From Zanthoxylum bungeanum (lineage: Eukaryota; Streptophyta; Magnoliopsida; Sapindales; Rutaceae): a DNA stretch of 64,000 bases. The DNA lies in the NCBI GenBank assembly GCA_019454045.1, contig SKCR01021430.1, positions 21,650-85,649 on the forward strand, in the 5' to 3' direction. Under the pieces are notes generated by a model. It worked only from the letters and a program-made list of their open reading frames with translations, searched no databases and was not told where the DNA came from. Positions within the stretch are counted from its first letter, which is position 1. Each line of letters begins with the position of its first letter. Below are positions 12,130 through 25,397 of this stretch, in pieces. Position numbers and translations under genes: made by a program.

Positions 12130-14520
12130 GATATCATCATTACTTATAGGACAGCCACTGTCAGTGCGCTCCCACTAACCCCTTTATATACACAAGAATC
12201 ATTTTCGTTTTGAATTAAATCATAAACTATTATGATTACATCAAAATGATAATTCCAATAACCTAATGCTTGCTTTAATCCAAACATGGATCGAATAACC
12301 TGCAAACCTTGTTTGCTAGTTTTGGTTACGACAAAACCGTCAGGATGTTGTAAACATCCTCCGAAAGGTTTCCGTTTAAGGAAAGCGATTTTCCCATTAA
12401 GCTGACATATTTCATAAATGAGACATGCAGCGTCATCAAGCATTATCCAAATGGATTTGACATGGCAACAGGTAAAAGGTTTCGTCGTAATCAACACAAT
12501 GTTGATAACGATACCTTTCCGCTACAAGCCTAGCTTATAACGTTGGTATGTTGCCATCCATGTATGTCTTCGTTGAAGACTTATAGTACCAGTAGGCACA
12601 ATGTCTTGCGGTACATCAACTAGTGTCTAAACATAGTTGATATACATGGAATCCATTTCGGATTCATGGCACTATGCCATAATAGGGAGTCGATACCTTG
12701 TATCACTTCCTCATACGTAGTCAGTTGGTATACCTCAAAAGATTAACATCTTTATGAGGTGAGATCAGAAACCCATACCCTAGGTTGTTTTCTAAATCTC
12801 TCCGAACTACGCGGTTCTTGTGTATTGAAGATTACTGGTATAGTTTCATCATTGATGAACTGTTTGTGTTCCATGAAGGACTTGGTGCCTGGAATAGTAT
12901 TACTCTGATTTTCATCGCGTTTTACTATCCTCCCACTTACCACTGCATATAGGTATTCCTCTTAGGAAAAACCGCATGGTGAGCAACAATTAAATTGTTC
13001 TCTGGTGAGTTTTATAAGTACTATACTTTGGTATCCCTAGGATAACCTACAATTGGCACTTATCCAATTTGGGTCTAGTTTGGCATCATCCAAACATATG
13101 CCTAGCATTCCCAAATTTTCAGGAATGAGAACCCGGTTTCTTTCCTGTTCATATCTAATATGAAATATGTCTAATAGATTTTTATGGAACCTTATTCAAA
13201 ATAAGTTCTGCACTGTTTATACTTATTCGTTGAAGGAAATTGTAGCTCAGAGCGACTCATGATTAACCTTATCATGTCCAACAAAATTCGGTTACTCATT
13301 TCGGAGACACCGTCAAACTGACATGTTCTGGGAGGAGTCTTCATTGAAAGAATACTATACTCTTTCAAGTATATTAGAAACTTATTTCTTAAGTATTTTC
13401 ATCATGGTCTAACCGTGATGGTTTTAATACTTTAGCCGATCTGTTTGTCTACTTTGTGTCGAAACTGTAAAAGTTTCCGATTTGTGTTTCTAAAGAGACA
13501 CATAACCATAACCCGATGCCACATCTGTAAAGGTCACGAAATATTCATATCCATCTTTAGCCTAGCTAGACATGGGCCCACTAGCTTCACTATGAATTAG
13601 GGCTAACAGATCGGTGGCATTTACACTTTTACCAAGTAAAGGTGTTTAAGGCACTTTGCCCAATAAACTAGATTCGTAGACTTTATTTGAATGGAATCAA
13701 ATTAGTCCTAGTACCCACTCTTCAAAAGTGCGGATATACGAGTCTTGTTTGATTGTGTCCCAGACAACAATGCCACAAATTAGTTTCTTCTGACCAAATC
13801 AGTTCGAGCTATTAGTTTGTCATATTATATGTTTGAGATTTATTTATATTCAAAATATAAATGATTTTATTCACATCTAATGTGTTTATCTCAATATCAT
13901 CTTTATATAATAAAACACTTTAGTGTTCTAGGATATAAAGGTACATCCGCAATGGATTATACACTGATATAGAGATAATGGTCCTAGTCAAACTAGTTAC
14001 ATTATAATAGTTTCCTAATTTAAGTAAATACTCGAGGGTAGTTCCTAAAGTTAGGTATCTACGGTTAAAACATCGACTTTCGTCCTGTTTCCAATTCGCA
14101 GATTAATCTCAACTGAAGTCAGTATCATGCTCATAGCAGATTCTGAACACCAGTACATATTTATGTACCACACTAAGTATTTAAAATCCAATTTTAATAC
14201 TAGTAGTGAACATAATGTTGACAAACATATTTGAAGTCAGAGTCTTGCCCCATCTTCAATTCCTTCATGTCTGCTTTGTTCAAACGGCAGTCACGCTTCC
14301 GCGATCCCGTTTGCCACAATTTAGGCAGACATTTCAGATATGTTATTTATCTTCCCAGAAGATTATAATGATTTTGCCTTTGCCCTTTTCAACATTCAAG
14401 AAGCCTTTGGCCAAGCCTTGGCCTTCTTAGAATATCGAAGTAAGGTGCGCCTTGCGCTTCTTGCCTTTTTGCAAACTTTGACTTTGTCTCCTTGAGAATA
14501 GTCATTAACTCTCCAAGGGT
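12130..14520 (-). pseudogene. Degenerate Copia gag-pol of element D
   Basis: Reading on the minus strand from about 14520 down: a gag end with the remains of a CCHC knuckle and lysine-rich linker (near 14200-14430); integrase core remnants (about 13100-13800) in scattered frames; and reverse transcriptase remnants at about 12930-12130. The latter include EMDSMY and a KSIWIML...YEICQLNGKIAFL segment, GFVVTK and the GLKQAL motif. The frame is broken many times by stops and shifts. No part is likely to make an enzyme. Confidence 0.75.
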
Positions 14521-16660
14521 TATTTATTGCAATTTAGACTTCTAAAATCTAAGAATAGATTTATGAAGATCCTTCAATTTCAATATCATACTTTTAAGGA
14601 TCTAATCCTTATTTCTGATGAAGAAATTAAGGAGTCTAAGTGGCAAGCTTAATGGATTAAGCACTAAAGTTATCATCACATAAATCTTCCAAAGATTATG
14701 CTCTATTATTTGCTTAACTCCGGGCTTAGGCTTAATATGTTATTTTATCAAATAAAGTAACTTATTATTTTCCAGGACCATCCTGAAACTTTATTCCAAT
14801 TTGAAAATTAAACAATTTAAATACATTTTCCCTAAGATTATGTTTTAAATGTCAATCTTTCAATTTTATCTTGATTCTAATAGTCCAACTATTTAATCAA
14901 CGATTTAGGTACTATTTATTATAATGATTATTATAATCCAATTATATAATCAATTATAAATAAATTGTTTGAATACAGTCCAAATGTTTTAAAACAACGT
15001 TTAATATTAGTCCAACTAACATTTAATTTATTTGACGAATGATATTTGTTTGAGCACGTATGGCAAGTAATTAAATGAATATTGCCAAATCAATTATTGC
15101 CTCCCACTATTTTTCGGCGAGCCTCTAACCCTCTGTCAAGTACTCGGGAAACCGTGTTTCCTAGTGGGCTATGATCCCGTTAAATATCACACAATCTTGA
15201 CTTTGGCCAACAAATTGTATGATAATTAACTAGGTAGATCTCGAAGATCAATTGGATCCAATCCAATTCCTAGATCCAGTAGGTGGACATCCAAGTCCGA
15301 AACATATATCTTATATATGCCAATATATTGCCTAACCTTTTTCCTCTGAATCAACTAAGCATTGGCTTTGGCACAACAAACTTAGTGATCCCAGTCAAGC
15401 ATGACCCATTGACCATGGAAAGCTTCGTAAGCAATGTCGATGGACAAGAAGTGATCTTGACTTTGGCCAATTAATAAATTCTTAATTTATTACAACAATT
15501 TCTAAAATTGCCCCACCCATCTAATATCCATATGATATACATTATTCATGCATCGCAACCATGTATTCACACAAGCATGTTATCAATCAATCTAATCCAA
15601 TTAATTAATCTGATAATTAATTACCATCCAATGTTCAAACAACGATCTGATTTTGTGCGAGTCAAACTCGTTTTACGAATAAGTACTTAAAGTACGTATT
15701 CTTGAATTAAATTAAACTACAAAATTTAATCCAATTCAATTTGTATTTAATACTAATTCACTATTTAATTCCAAATTAAATATTACACTTTATTAACGAA
15801 CCTTTACGACTTAAATTCCAAATTTAATAGTTACAGGTCTCAAAGCCCGATTAACGTCCAAAGTTTATTTAATTAAAGTCCAATGGGCTTTTAATTAATT
15901 TCTTAAGGCGTGGAATTTTGGTCAACTCGGGTCAAACCCAATAACCAAAGCCCAATCAAGGAGTAACCCCATAAGCCTAGAAATCAATTTAGGCACATTA
16001 GGCCCAATTAAATAATTAAGGTCCATTAGTCGCATTTGGACTTTATGGAAATGGTTTTGGGCCCAATTGGATCCAACCAATTTATCCTAAACCAATCTTG
16101 GTACAACCAAGCCAAATAAGCCCAATAACAACTTTAAAAGCCCAATTTCCAAAATTAGCCCAACATAATTAAATTACAAAATTTCAATTTCACAATTTAA
16201 TTACACAAAGTGTATTACATAATTAATTACCCAATTAACATTTCTAAAATATCAATTAGCCTAATTAATCATGCTCATTAACAACAAAACATGTCCAACA
16301 CATTTTATCAAAAAAATCAAACCCAATTTCATGCTTTAAAGTCTCGGCAAAAGTGGAATTTTATGTCCAATTTTAAATCCAATCCAATTGAATCAAATTC
16401 AACATTAAATCAACATTCCCAACATGATTCCAAATCATCCAATGAATCAAAAATCAAAAAATCCAAGACATTAGGACAAGTATGACTTTCGGCCAAGCTA
16501 AGTCATTAGGGAAAAATTGATCCAACTCAATATTCATCATATTGATCATGCATAACACCATGTTATCATCATTCAAGCATATATCAACAATCAATTTCAT
16601 CAAAACATGCTCAAATCATTTTTACCCAATTTTAACAATAATCAAGTTTCATGCTCAAAT
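14520..16660. other. Non-coding leader of element D
   Basis: This AT-rich stretch lies between the sense 5' LTR and gag. It holds two copies of CTTGACTTTGGCCAA (near 15190 and 15460). An antisense open frame at 15283-15474 is shared with elements E and G. Compared with G, D lacks about 400 bp after the second copy. No gene is seen. Confidence 0.6.
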
Positions 16661-16674
16661 GGCTCAATATACCA
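16661..16674 (-). other. Degenerate tRNA-Met primer binding site of element D
   Basis: The minus strand reads TGGTATATTGAGCC next to the LTR, a decayed form of TGGTATCAGAGC, the usual Copia site that pairs with initiator tRNA-Met. Confidence 0.7.
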
Positions 16675-16675
16675 T

Positions 16676-18695
16676 TGTTGGGTTTCTATTAAGTCCCAAG
16701 GATCATTTTCAAGCATTGAAACAAGTATGAATACACAATGAAATATGGCGGAATCATACTCACATTGATCGGATTGGATGCGACGAAGAAAATCCTTTTC
16801 CTCTTTGTTGAAGAAGTTCTCGGCCATGGGTGGGTTTGGAGTCCATCTTCATCTTCAAGCTCCCAGCTTTAGGTGTTGAGATTCCATGCTCACAAGTGAG
16901 TTTCCCTATCACCTTGTATGCCTCTTTGTGTGCTAGCACTCTTGAAGATTTACAACAAACCTTCTAATTTTTCTCATTAGCTCACGATTTTGAAGAAGAA
17001 AATGGATAGAAGATGTGTTTGGCCCTTGGCCGAATACACATGTGAGAGAGTGAGAGAAGATGTGTTTTTTTGTGTTATGTATATGGTTTTTGAATTTCCA
17101 AAAAACAAATACCAAAAACAAACTCAAAAAAGTCAAGGCATTAAAGCCTTTTAACTTTCCAACCACTCACATCAATCAATGAATAGTGACTGGTGTCAAT
17201 CACTCAAAGTGAAAGACATCTATCACTTGATTGACGAATGATGTGAAGCTTGATGTGACTTGCGGGTCCCACTTCGATTCCAAATGCGAGTGGTTCCGCA
17301 AACACTCCCGGGAGCGGATTCGCTAATTCTGAATTAACGAATTTTCCGTTGCGTCATAATTAAATCTAATTTAATTAAATAATCATGCCTAGCATAATTA
17401 CTATTCACGTCGCTAACGAATTAATTCTAAATTAATTCGTTCGCCCGAATTAAAATCCGATTTTAATTCCGCATCGAAATCCAATTTCGTTTAATATATC
17501 CAATATATTAATTTATCGATTAATTCCAAATTAATCGCTCTCTCTCTCTTTAAATAATATTTTATCCCAGATAAAATACCTCAGTAATTAATCCGAAATT
17601 AATTTTCTCTCTCATCTAATTAATCCCAGATTAATAAAGTGCGAGTCATACATCATCGGTGAATCTTCGGGAAGCGACCCATGAGATCCCTGGATATGTT
17701 GGCAGTAAATTCGGTCGTCGGACTATCCGAACACGTAAGTACCTAGTACTACGTTTGTACCGATTTACAAGACAAGGTTGGCTTCTAGCAAAGCGCCATG
17801 CCTACCCAATTCTCCATAAACATGCTTACAGGAATAAGCAATCTATATCAGGCGTAGTATACGTAGTATACGTAGTATTGTGTATGTCGATCCAGTATCG
17901 GATGGTCACGTGCTAGGCCTGGGGCTGGAATTGTGTCTACCCCGTACGAAGCATATATCGGATCTCTGGTAACTAGTCTCTATAATCAGATATACATGAC
18001 CTAGTCATAATATCCCGATAACTGCAGCATATAAGAGAACAAGTTCTGTATCCTACGTGATCATCATCGTCACTATAACTGAAGTGATACTTCCATCTCG
18101 ACATCACACCTAATACACTACGATTCTCAATATACCCAGAAGAGGCGTACACAAAACCGGTTAAAGCCCTGGACGACCAAAACCAAAGCATATTGATTGT
18201 CGCAAGTATTAGCGGTGCAAGTCTCAGGTTAAGACCAAATACACCTACCCTGAATTCGGACTTCCATAGACACATAGTTATACTACCAATGGAATTCTGA
18301 CGAGGTCTATCCAGAGCGAAGCTATTTCCTGTACCATCGGTAAAACACAACCTCCTATTACACTTACATGAGTATCCTATACCCAAATATATGAGAACTA
18401 TGTCATTATGCCCTCACAACGTGCACAAGTGTAATACTAGTCTTTTACGCATTATCGATGTCCAATCTCGATAATACTCTGACTAGGGATATTTAATGAT
18501 TTATCCTTCGTGGACTGATACTGTCTCATATCATCTCAATCTAGGAACAAATCATAGGGACCTCCTATCATTTATACATCTTGGTGCTCTAATCACAAAT
18601 GATAAGAGAGCAATCTCCTTTGTCACATAGTTAATTTGTACAACAACACCATGATCTGTACAAATAGTGACGCTATGGGTCATAATTATCCAACA
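16676..18695 (-). repeat. 5' LTR (sense) of element D
   Basis: The LTR is bounded TGTTGGG at 16676 and CCAACA at 18695, followed by the TSD copy CTTGC and the resumed LTR of element C. Confidence 0.9.
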
Positions 18696-18700
18696 CTTGC

Positions 18701-18719
18701 CCCAAATTTTGCCCATACA
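18701..18719 (-). repeat. End of the element C 5' LTR, resumed after element D
   Basis: These 19 bases (CCCAAATTTTGCCCATACA) complete the LTR cut at 9442. They match the end of the other LTR at 4427-4445 with one change. TATGG follows as the TSD of C. Confidence 0.9.
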
Positions 18720-18724
18720 TATGG

Positions 18725-19870
18725 TACAACCAGAGGGGTTCATAGCCCAAGGTCAATAGTAAAAGGTTTGCAAGCTACAAAGGTCCATTTATGGACTTAA
18801 GTAGGCATCTCAATCTTGGAATATAAGATTTGATATCACGATCATGTCTTATGATTTTGAGTAGAATATTGATGAGCATTGTGTATAAAAATGCATCCTT
18901 GACGGGAATGTGGTTTTTCTTGTTTTATACGTCGGTGATATTTTACTCATTGGGAATGATGTAAAAATCTTATCGGACGTGAAAACTTGGCTAGCTAACC
19001 AATTCCAAATGAAAGATTTGGGAGAGGCCAGTTATGTTCTTGGGATTCAGATACTTCGGGATCGTAAGAAATGACTGATAGCTATGTCTCAGTCATCCTA
19101 TATCGATAAGATCCTTGTGCGATTTGGGATGCATAATTCCAAGAAATGTAATATGCCTTATCGGCATGGAATTCATTTGTCAAAGGAACAGTCTCCTAAG
19201 ACACCTCAAAATATGGAGGAAATGAGACATATCTCATATGCCTCAGCATTTGATAGTCTCATGTATGCTATGTTATGCACGAGACCGGACATCTGTTTTG
19301 CAGTGGGAGTATTCAGTAGGTTTCAGTCGAACCCAGGATTGGATCATTGGGTGGCTGTGAAACACATTCTCAAGTATCTTAAAAGAACGAGAGATTATAT
19401 GCTTGTATATTCCGGTGAGGATATGATCCTAAGGGGATATACAGACTCTGATTTTTAGACAGATGTCTATTCTAGGAAATCAACATATGGATCAGTGTTT
19501 ACCGTAGGTGGTGGGGCTATAGTATGGCAGAGTATAAAGCAATCTTGCATTGCTGACTCTACCATGTAGGCTAAATATGTAGCAGCTTGTGAAACAGCTA
19601 AGGAAGCAGTCCAGCTCCGTAAATTCTTGGGAGATCTGGAAGTTGTTCTAGATATGGATAAATGACTCACACATTATTACGATAATAGTGGTGCGGTGGC
19701 AAATTCAAAGAACCAAGAAGCCACAAGAGGGGAAAGCATATATAGAGGAAATTCGCAGAGAACCTGGCTGATCCGTTTACAAATACCTTGTCGGCTAAAG
19801 TGTTTGAAGGCCACCTAGATGGTCTAGGATTACGTGACATGTCCCATTTGCTCTAGTGCAAGTGGGAGAT
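18725..19870 (+). pseudogene. Copia element H: C-terminal reverse transcriptase and RNase H
   Basis: This continues the frame broken at 3837. It shows QPEGF, VCKLQRSIYGLK, then VMFLGFR near 19030-19060. A clean stretch at 19084-19458 carries SQSSYIDKIL, a YASAFDSLMYAMLCTRPDI motif and VAVKHILKYLKRT. RNase H follows with TDSDF, RKSTYGSVF, VWQSIKQSCIADSTM and DNSGAVANSK. Stops at the residue after TDSDF and elsewhere break it. The style fits Angela/BARE-1. It ends in the polypurine tract CAAGTGGGAGAT right before the 3' LTR. Confidence 0.85.
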
Positions 19871-20236
19871 TGTTGGGATGTATGCCCTAGAGCTGCATGT
19901 AATGTAGATGGCTTTATATGTTTTGAAATAAAATGATGCATTATTCACTTATCAAAATGTTTGTTTAATTTTCACATATTATAAATTATCTTGATTACCC
20001 TAGATTACTTATGTGTCTTCAGACTTATTGTATGAGTGTCATACACAAGAGGATTTAAGTCTGAAGTTAGTAATCTTAAACAGTCCATAGAGATCAAACA
20101 AAGCGGATACTTTGTTTGTGGTTTATCTATAGCTGCGGTCCATTCTATAATTATATGGCGACCTTGATTCGAGATCGTCCATGTAGAGACATGAGAATGA
20201 AGGCTCCTTGTATGATATGATCATATAGGATTGGAA
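19871..20236 (+). repeat. Element H 3' LTR, first part
   Basis: It starts TGTTGGGATGTATGCCCTAGAG, the start typical of Angela/BARE-type LTRs, directly after the polypurine tract. It is cut at 20236 by the LTR of element F. A second copy of its last 141 bp (20095-20235) and the continuation of the LTR lie at 44847 onward. Confidence 0.8.
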
Positions 20237-21683
20237 TGATAAGTGTGGTTTATACCCACTTATTCGAGCATCCTTAGCTTATTATTCTGTTATATTTCGA
20301 GACATTTAATGTCATTTATAGCTTATTTTATGTTTTATTTACAGGAGCATTAATACATGGATCGTGGGAAATTTGCACGTGTTTTGGGAACTTTCGGAAG
20401 CATCGGACGTGCACGGGAGCATAGAACAAGTTGTACAGCATCAGAAATTACATTGGCGCCGCGATGCCAATAAATCAGGCGCCGTGGCACCCCAACATCA
20501 CGCCATGCCAGGCGCCACAGCGCCAACAAGCAAACAAGTCCTAGCCAAAATGCCGAGAAGATGGCGCCATGGCGCCAATATCTCAGGCGCTGCAGCGCCT
20601 ACTGCAAGACCATGCCCATAGTGAAGGCCGAGAGGAGAGCATCGTGGTGCCAATAAACCAGGGCCACGGCGCTGCGTAGGAATGTTAGACGCAGACCAGA
20701 AATATGATTTTAGGTTTTTTTTAAGATGCTTAATGACCCAAGGCTCTATTATAAATACATAACTTCATCCAATACTCAAAAGGGAGGCTGATACGAAGAC
20801 GGGAGGCTAATACACAGTAAAAAAACTCTAAAACACATATTTTAGAGAGATCCAAGGAGGAGGATTGAAGAGCAACAAGAGGAGACAAAGGCGGTGTCAT
20901 CCGAAGAGGAAGAGATTCAATTCGGGTTTTATCATCTTATTTCTTTCTTAGAACTCTAATGATTTCCATTAGATTCACGACCTTAATCTTATTGTTTTTA
21001 TCTATTATCATGAACTAAACTCCTAAATTCTGGAGAATGATGTAATCGATGCTTGAACCTTGTAATTGTTTGCTAATTTTGTTATGAAGTCTTATTCATT
21101 TATTTATATTCTTTTGAGTTTAATGCTTCTTGATTGTTGGCCACAATTGAAGATGATTAATGTTTAGGATCTATCACTCGAGAGATGGGATTTTGAATAG
21201 ATCTAGAGAATATAACCTAGGATTTTATAGAGTTCGAGAGAATTTGTAGTTCCTTTAAAGTCGTTAATATAGAATCACAAAGCGTAATGAGTTGTTAACT
21301 ACTGGATTTTTATAGAGATATCGAATTCTGTAGTTGATGATATTTTCACTCGGCACTCGAGAGAGGGAGTGGATATTTTAGGAGTCTTGACTTATAAACA
21401 ATATAACTTAATAAAGATGAATTGGCATGACAAATACATAGGCGACAGCTAGGTGAAATCAGGATCTAGAATCTCTATCGTATTAGTTCCTCCCATCAAA
21501 ATTATTTTTATATTTATTTATTTACCAAAATCTTTATTATTTGTTTTCTAAATAAAGTTAGGATTATCAATTGTAGTACTTTGTGCGAGTTAACGCAATC
21601 CATGTGGGTTCGACACTCTTAACTCAAATTTATACTAAAACTTGACACCGTACACTTGCGGAACGATATAAAATATCACAACA
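20237..21683 (+). repeat. 5' LTR of element F
   Basis: The LTR is 1447 bp, starting TGATAAGTGTGG and ending ATCACAACA just before the primer site. Its U3 has a GC-rich section (about 20450-20680) with many GGCGCC words and two perfect 14-bp palindromes at 20563-20576 and 20586-20599, followed by a TATA-like TATAAATAC near 20750. Confidence 0.85.
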
Positions 21684-21689
21684 AGTTTT

Positions 21690-21707
21690 TGGCGCTGTTG
21701 CCGGGGA
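21690..21707 (+). other. tRNA-Asp primer binding site of element F
   Basis: TGGCGCTGTTGCCGGGGA is the reverse complement of the 3' end of plant tRNA-Asp apart from one T in place of C. This is the usual site of Athila-type elements. Confidence 0.85.
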
Positions 21708-21897
21708 TTGTTTGTTTAATTCACTTTAATATTATTACCAAGTAATCTTAGCTTTAATTTAGTTTTTTTTTTGTCTTAAGTTTTATTTTTTTATTTTTTT
21801 ATTTTTTTATTTTTTTTACTTTATTTTTTTATATTATTTGATTTTTTTCTTTCTTATATTTTTTTCTTTTCGTACAAGGAAAGTTGGAAAAGAAGCA

Positions 21898-22665
21898 ATG
21901 GCAGATCCTATTGGTGCACTGATAGCTTAAGTATCGTCTCCCACGACTCATCTAGTAATATTGACAAATCAAATGGGCCAACCGTCTATTGAAGCTGCTT
22001 CTGCTAATGAATGCTTTTACCCAACAGAGGAGCAGGATTTGAACAAGTACAATATGTGAACAATCGGAACTTCAATAACTATAGAGGCAGTCCAATGCCT
22101 AATTATTATCATCCAAATTTTTCATATGCTGATATGGAGAACGTTTTGCAACCTCCTCATGGCTTCAATTATCCAAGAGCTGAGCAGAAACCTTCCTTAG
22201 AAGACCTCATGAGCACGTTTGTAGCTACAGCTTCACAGAGGTTTGAGAAGAATGAGTCAAGGATGGATAAAATCGAAAGACGAATGGGCAATATAGAGGC
22301 AAATATGAAATCTTTAGAAGCGCAAATTGGGTTGCTTGTTTCTTCCATGGCCAATCAACGGACATGGGTGTTTCCGAGTGATATTAAAGTCAACCCCAAT
22401 AAGCATTGTCAAATCATAACCTGTAGGAGCGGAAAAGAGTTTAAAGACACCTCTCAGCACTTAGTCAGTAAAGAAAATGAAATAGTATTTCATGAGGAAA
22501 CAGTAACAGAAGAAGAGAACAAAAGTGAATTGATAATGAGAGGTCAAGATGAAGAAGTCACCTTCAGTGTTTTCAGAGCCATGCCGAGTTCTCAAGGTGA
22601 TGCAGAATGTCACATGGTAGATATAGTAGAGAAGGGAGTTGCAAACACGCAGGGTGAGTCAGTAT
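21898..22665 (+). pseudogene. Athila-like gag of element F, internally deleted
   Basis: An ATG at 21898 begins MADPIGALIA and meets a stop after ten codons. The conserved C-terminal half of an Athila-type gag is open at 22011-22665 in another frame. It shows EQVQYVNNRNFNNYRG, PNYYHPNFSYADMENVLQPP, a coiled coil with KIERRMGNIEANMKSLEAQI, then TWVFPSD and an ITCRSGKEF motif followed by an acidic tail. The middle of gag (capsid core) is missing. The frame is cut at 22665 by element E; joined across it, it stops shortly afterwards. Confidence 0.8.
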
Positions 22666-24699
22666 TGTTGGACAATTATGACCCATAGTGTCACTATTTG
22701 TACAGATCATGGTGTTGTTGTACAAATTAACTATGTGACAAAGGAGATTGCACTCTTATCATTTGTGATTAGATCACCAAGATATATAAATGATATGAGG
22801 TCCTTATGATTTGTTCCTGGATTGAGAATGATATGAGACAGTATCAATCCACGAAGGATAAATCATTAAATATCCCTAGTCAGAGTATTATCGAGATTGG
22901 ACATCGATGAATACGTAAAAGACTAGTATTACACTTGTGTGCGTTGTGAGGGCACAACGGCATAGTTCTCATATATTTGGGTATATGATACTCATGCAAG
23001 TGTAATAGGAGGTTATGTTTTACCGATGGTACGGGAAACAGCTTCGCTCTGGATAGACCCCCTCGAAATTCCATTAGTAGTATGACTATGTGTCTATGGA
23101 AGTCCGAAATCAGGGAAGGTTTATTTGGTCTTAACCTGAGACTTGCACCGCTAATACTTACGACAATCAATATACTTTGGTTGCGGTCGTCCAAGGCTTT
23201 AACAGGTTCTGTGTACGCCTATGCTGGGTATATTGAGAATCGTAGTGTGTTGGGTGTGATGTCAAGAAGGAAGTGTCACTCCAGTCATATGGAGATGATG
23301 ATCACGTAGGGATACATAACTGGTTCTCTAAAAAGGTTGCAACCGTTGGGATAATATGACTTGGTTATAATTATCCGATAATAAAGAGACTAGTTGCTCG
23401 TAATCCGATATATGCTTCGTACGGGGTAGACACTGTACCAGCCCCAGGCCTTGCATTTGATCATCCGATACTGGATCGAAATATGAAATACTATGTATAC
23501 TACGTCTGATATAGATCCTTTATTCCTGTAAGGATATTTCTGGAGAATTGGGTAGGCATGGCGCTTTGCTAGAAGCCAACCTTGTCTTGTAAATCGGTAT
23601 AAACGTAGTACTAGGTACTTACGTGTTCGTATAGTCCGACGACCGAATTTATTGCCAACATATCTGGGGATCTCATGGGTCGCTTCCCAAAGATTCACCG
23701 ATGACGTATGACTCGCACTTTTATTAATCTGGGATTAATTAGAAGAGAGACAAAATTAATATGGGATTAATTGCGGAGATATTTTATCTGGGATAAAATA
23801 TCATTTAAATAGAGAAAATGATTAATTTGGAATTAATCGGTTAAATTAATATATTCGATATATTAAACGAAATTGGATTTCGGCGCGGAATTAAAATTAG
23901 ATTTTAATTCGGGCGAACGAGTTAATTTAGAATTAATTCGTTGGCGACGTGAATTGTGATTTTGCTAGGCATAATCATTTAATTATGTCGCAACGGAAAA
24001 TTCGTTAATTTGGAATTAGCGAACCTGAGCCCGGGATTGTTTGAGAGCGCATTCACATTTCGAATTCGAGTGCGACATGCAAGTCAAATCAAGCGTCAAA
24101 TCTCTAGTCGCATCAAGCGTCAAATCATTAGTCACTTTGAGTGATGTGACAACTTGTCACATTGATTGATTGAGTGATGTGACTTAATGGAAGTGGTTGG
24201 AAAGCTTTTTGAAAGCTTGATTGACATATATTAATATTTTTAATGTTTGGTATATGTTATTGATTTTGGAAATCAATAAAATCTAATACCTTTTTTTAAC
24301 TCTCTCTTCTCTTTCTTCTTCCTCTCACATGCCCAAAGGGCTGAAAATTTTCTGGTTTCTGGTTTGCAAAAACCGTGAGATGGGAAGCAAAAGTGCTTGA
24401 TTTTTGTGGCAAAAATCATGAGAGCTAGCACTCTGAGAGACATGCGAAGGTGATAGGGAAGTCCACCCATGAACTGGGAATCGTTTCACGAAGCTTGGAG
24501 CTTGTTCAAGGAGCAACAATGGCCGAAAACAGTGAGCTATTTCACTGCCACTGCCGAGCAGTCCAAGGAGACAGAAATCAGATTTTTGTTGCCTCCCTCG
24601 TCGCTCAACCGATCGATGTGAGTATTCCGCAACTTCTCATTGTATTCGCACTTATTTTCAATGCTTGAAATGATCTTGGGATGCTTATTATTTTCCACA
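22666..24699 (+). repeat. 5' LTR of element E
   Basis: It starts TGTTGGACAATTATGACC and ends TTTTCCACA. It is close to the 3' LTR; the last bases have lost one A relative to TTCCAACA there. Confidence 0.9.
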
Positions 24700-24700
24700 A

Positions 24701-24712
24701 TTGTATCAGAGC
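24701..24712 (+). other. tRNA-Met primer binding site of element E
   Basis: TTGTATCAGAGC differs by one base from TGGTATCAGAGC, the initiator tRNA-Met site of Copia elements, and lies one base after the LTR. Confidence 0.85.
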
Positions 24713-25397
24713 GCAAGGTTAAGCATGAAAATATTTTAGGGCTTAAAATTGGGTAAATTGATTTTGAGCATGAATTAATGAAATTGGATGATTTAGTATG
24801 TTTAATTGATGTTGAATTGAAGATTGATTGGATCAATTTCAAGAAATTGTGTTTGGAACATTTTTCCCCAAAATATTAGGCTTGGCCGAAAATATGATGC
24901 CCTATTTGTCTTGATGAATTTTGATTTTTTGATTCATTGGATGAGTTAGAAATCAATAGGGAATGTTGATTTAATGTTTAATTTGATTCAATTGGATTGG
25001 GTTTGAAATTGGACATAAATTTCCCCTTGGCCGAGAGTTAATGTAGCATGTATGGGTTTGATTTTTGTTAAATTGTGTTGGACGTGATTTAATGATGTTG
25101 AGCATGATTAATTAAGCTAATTTGATGTTTTGGAAATATTGATTTGGGTGATTGATGAGTGGTATTTATATCACTATTTCCCACTCATTTAATCTAATAT
25201 TTGGTATAGTTTCTTGAGTTTTGTGAATGTTTTGATGTGTTTTGTGTTATTTTGTAGATAAATAAAGTTTCAGGACATTCTGGAGGTGATTTGGAGCAAA
25301 ACAGAGAAAATTGGCGAAAAATGGCATTTTGGTAATTTCCAGCGTCGCGCCGCCCAGACCTTCCGCGTCGCGACGCCCAGCATGCGCCGAATCTGCT

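Larger units (their letters stand above)
9443..18695 (-). mobile_element. Element D: Angela/BARE-like Ty1/Copia element, degenerate
   Basis: The element is 9253 bp with LTRs at 9443-11439 and 16676-18695, both bounded TGTTGG...CCAACA. In sense (minus) orientation the polypurine tract is the complement of 11440-11456 (GGCCAAGTGGGAGAT). The tRNA-Met type primer site is next to the right LTR. Pol is recognisable but full of stops. The long LTRs and the integrase/RNase H style of its relatives point to the Angela lineage; the lineage call is by memory of motif style, not by a tree. Confidence 0.85.
3838..18719 (-). mobile_element. Element C: non-autonomous Ty3/Gypsy (Tat-like) element, split by element D
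   Basis: Its two LTRs (3838-4445, and 8856-9442 continued at 18701-18719) begin TGTGGATG and end CCCATACA. The TSD is TATGG (3833-3837 and 18720-18724). The internal part on the minus strand reads primer binding site, gag, a 3-kb tandem-repeat array, polypurine tract, 3' LTR. I see no protease, reverse transcriptase or integrase, so it would depend on a partner element. Without the nested element D and its TSD its length is about 5.6 kb. Gag with a hypervariable repeat array before the 3' LTR recalls the Tat group. Confidence 0.85.
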
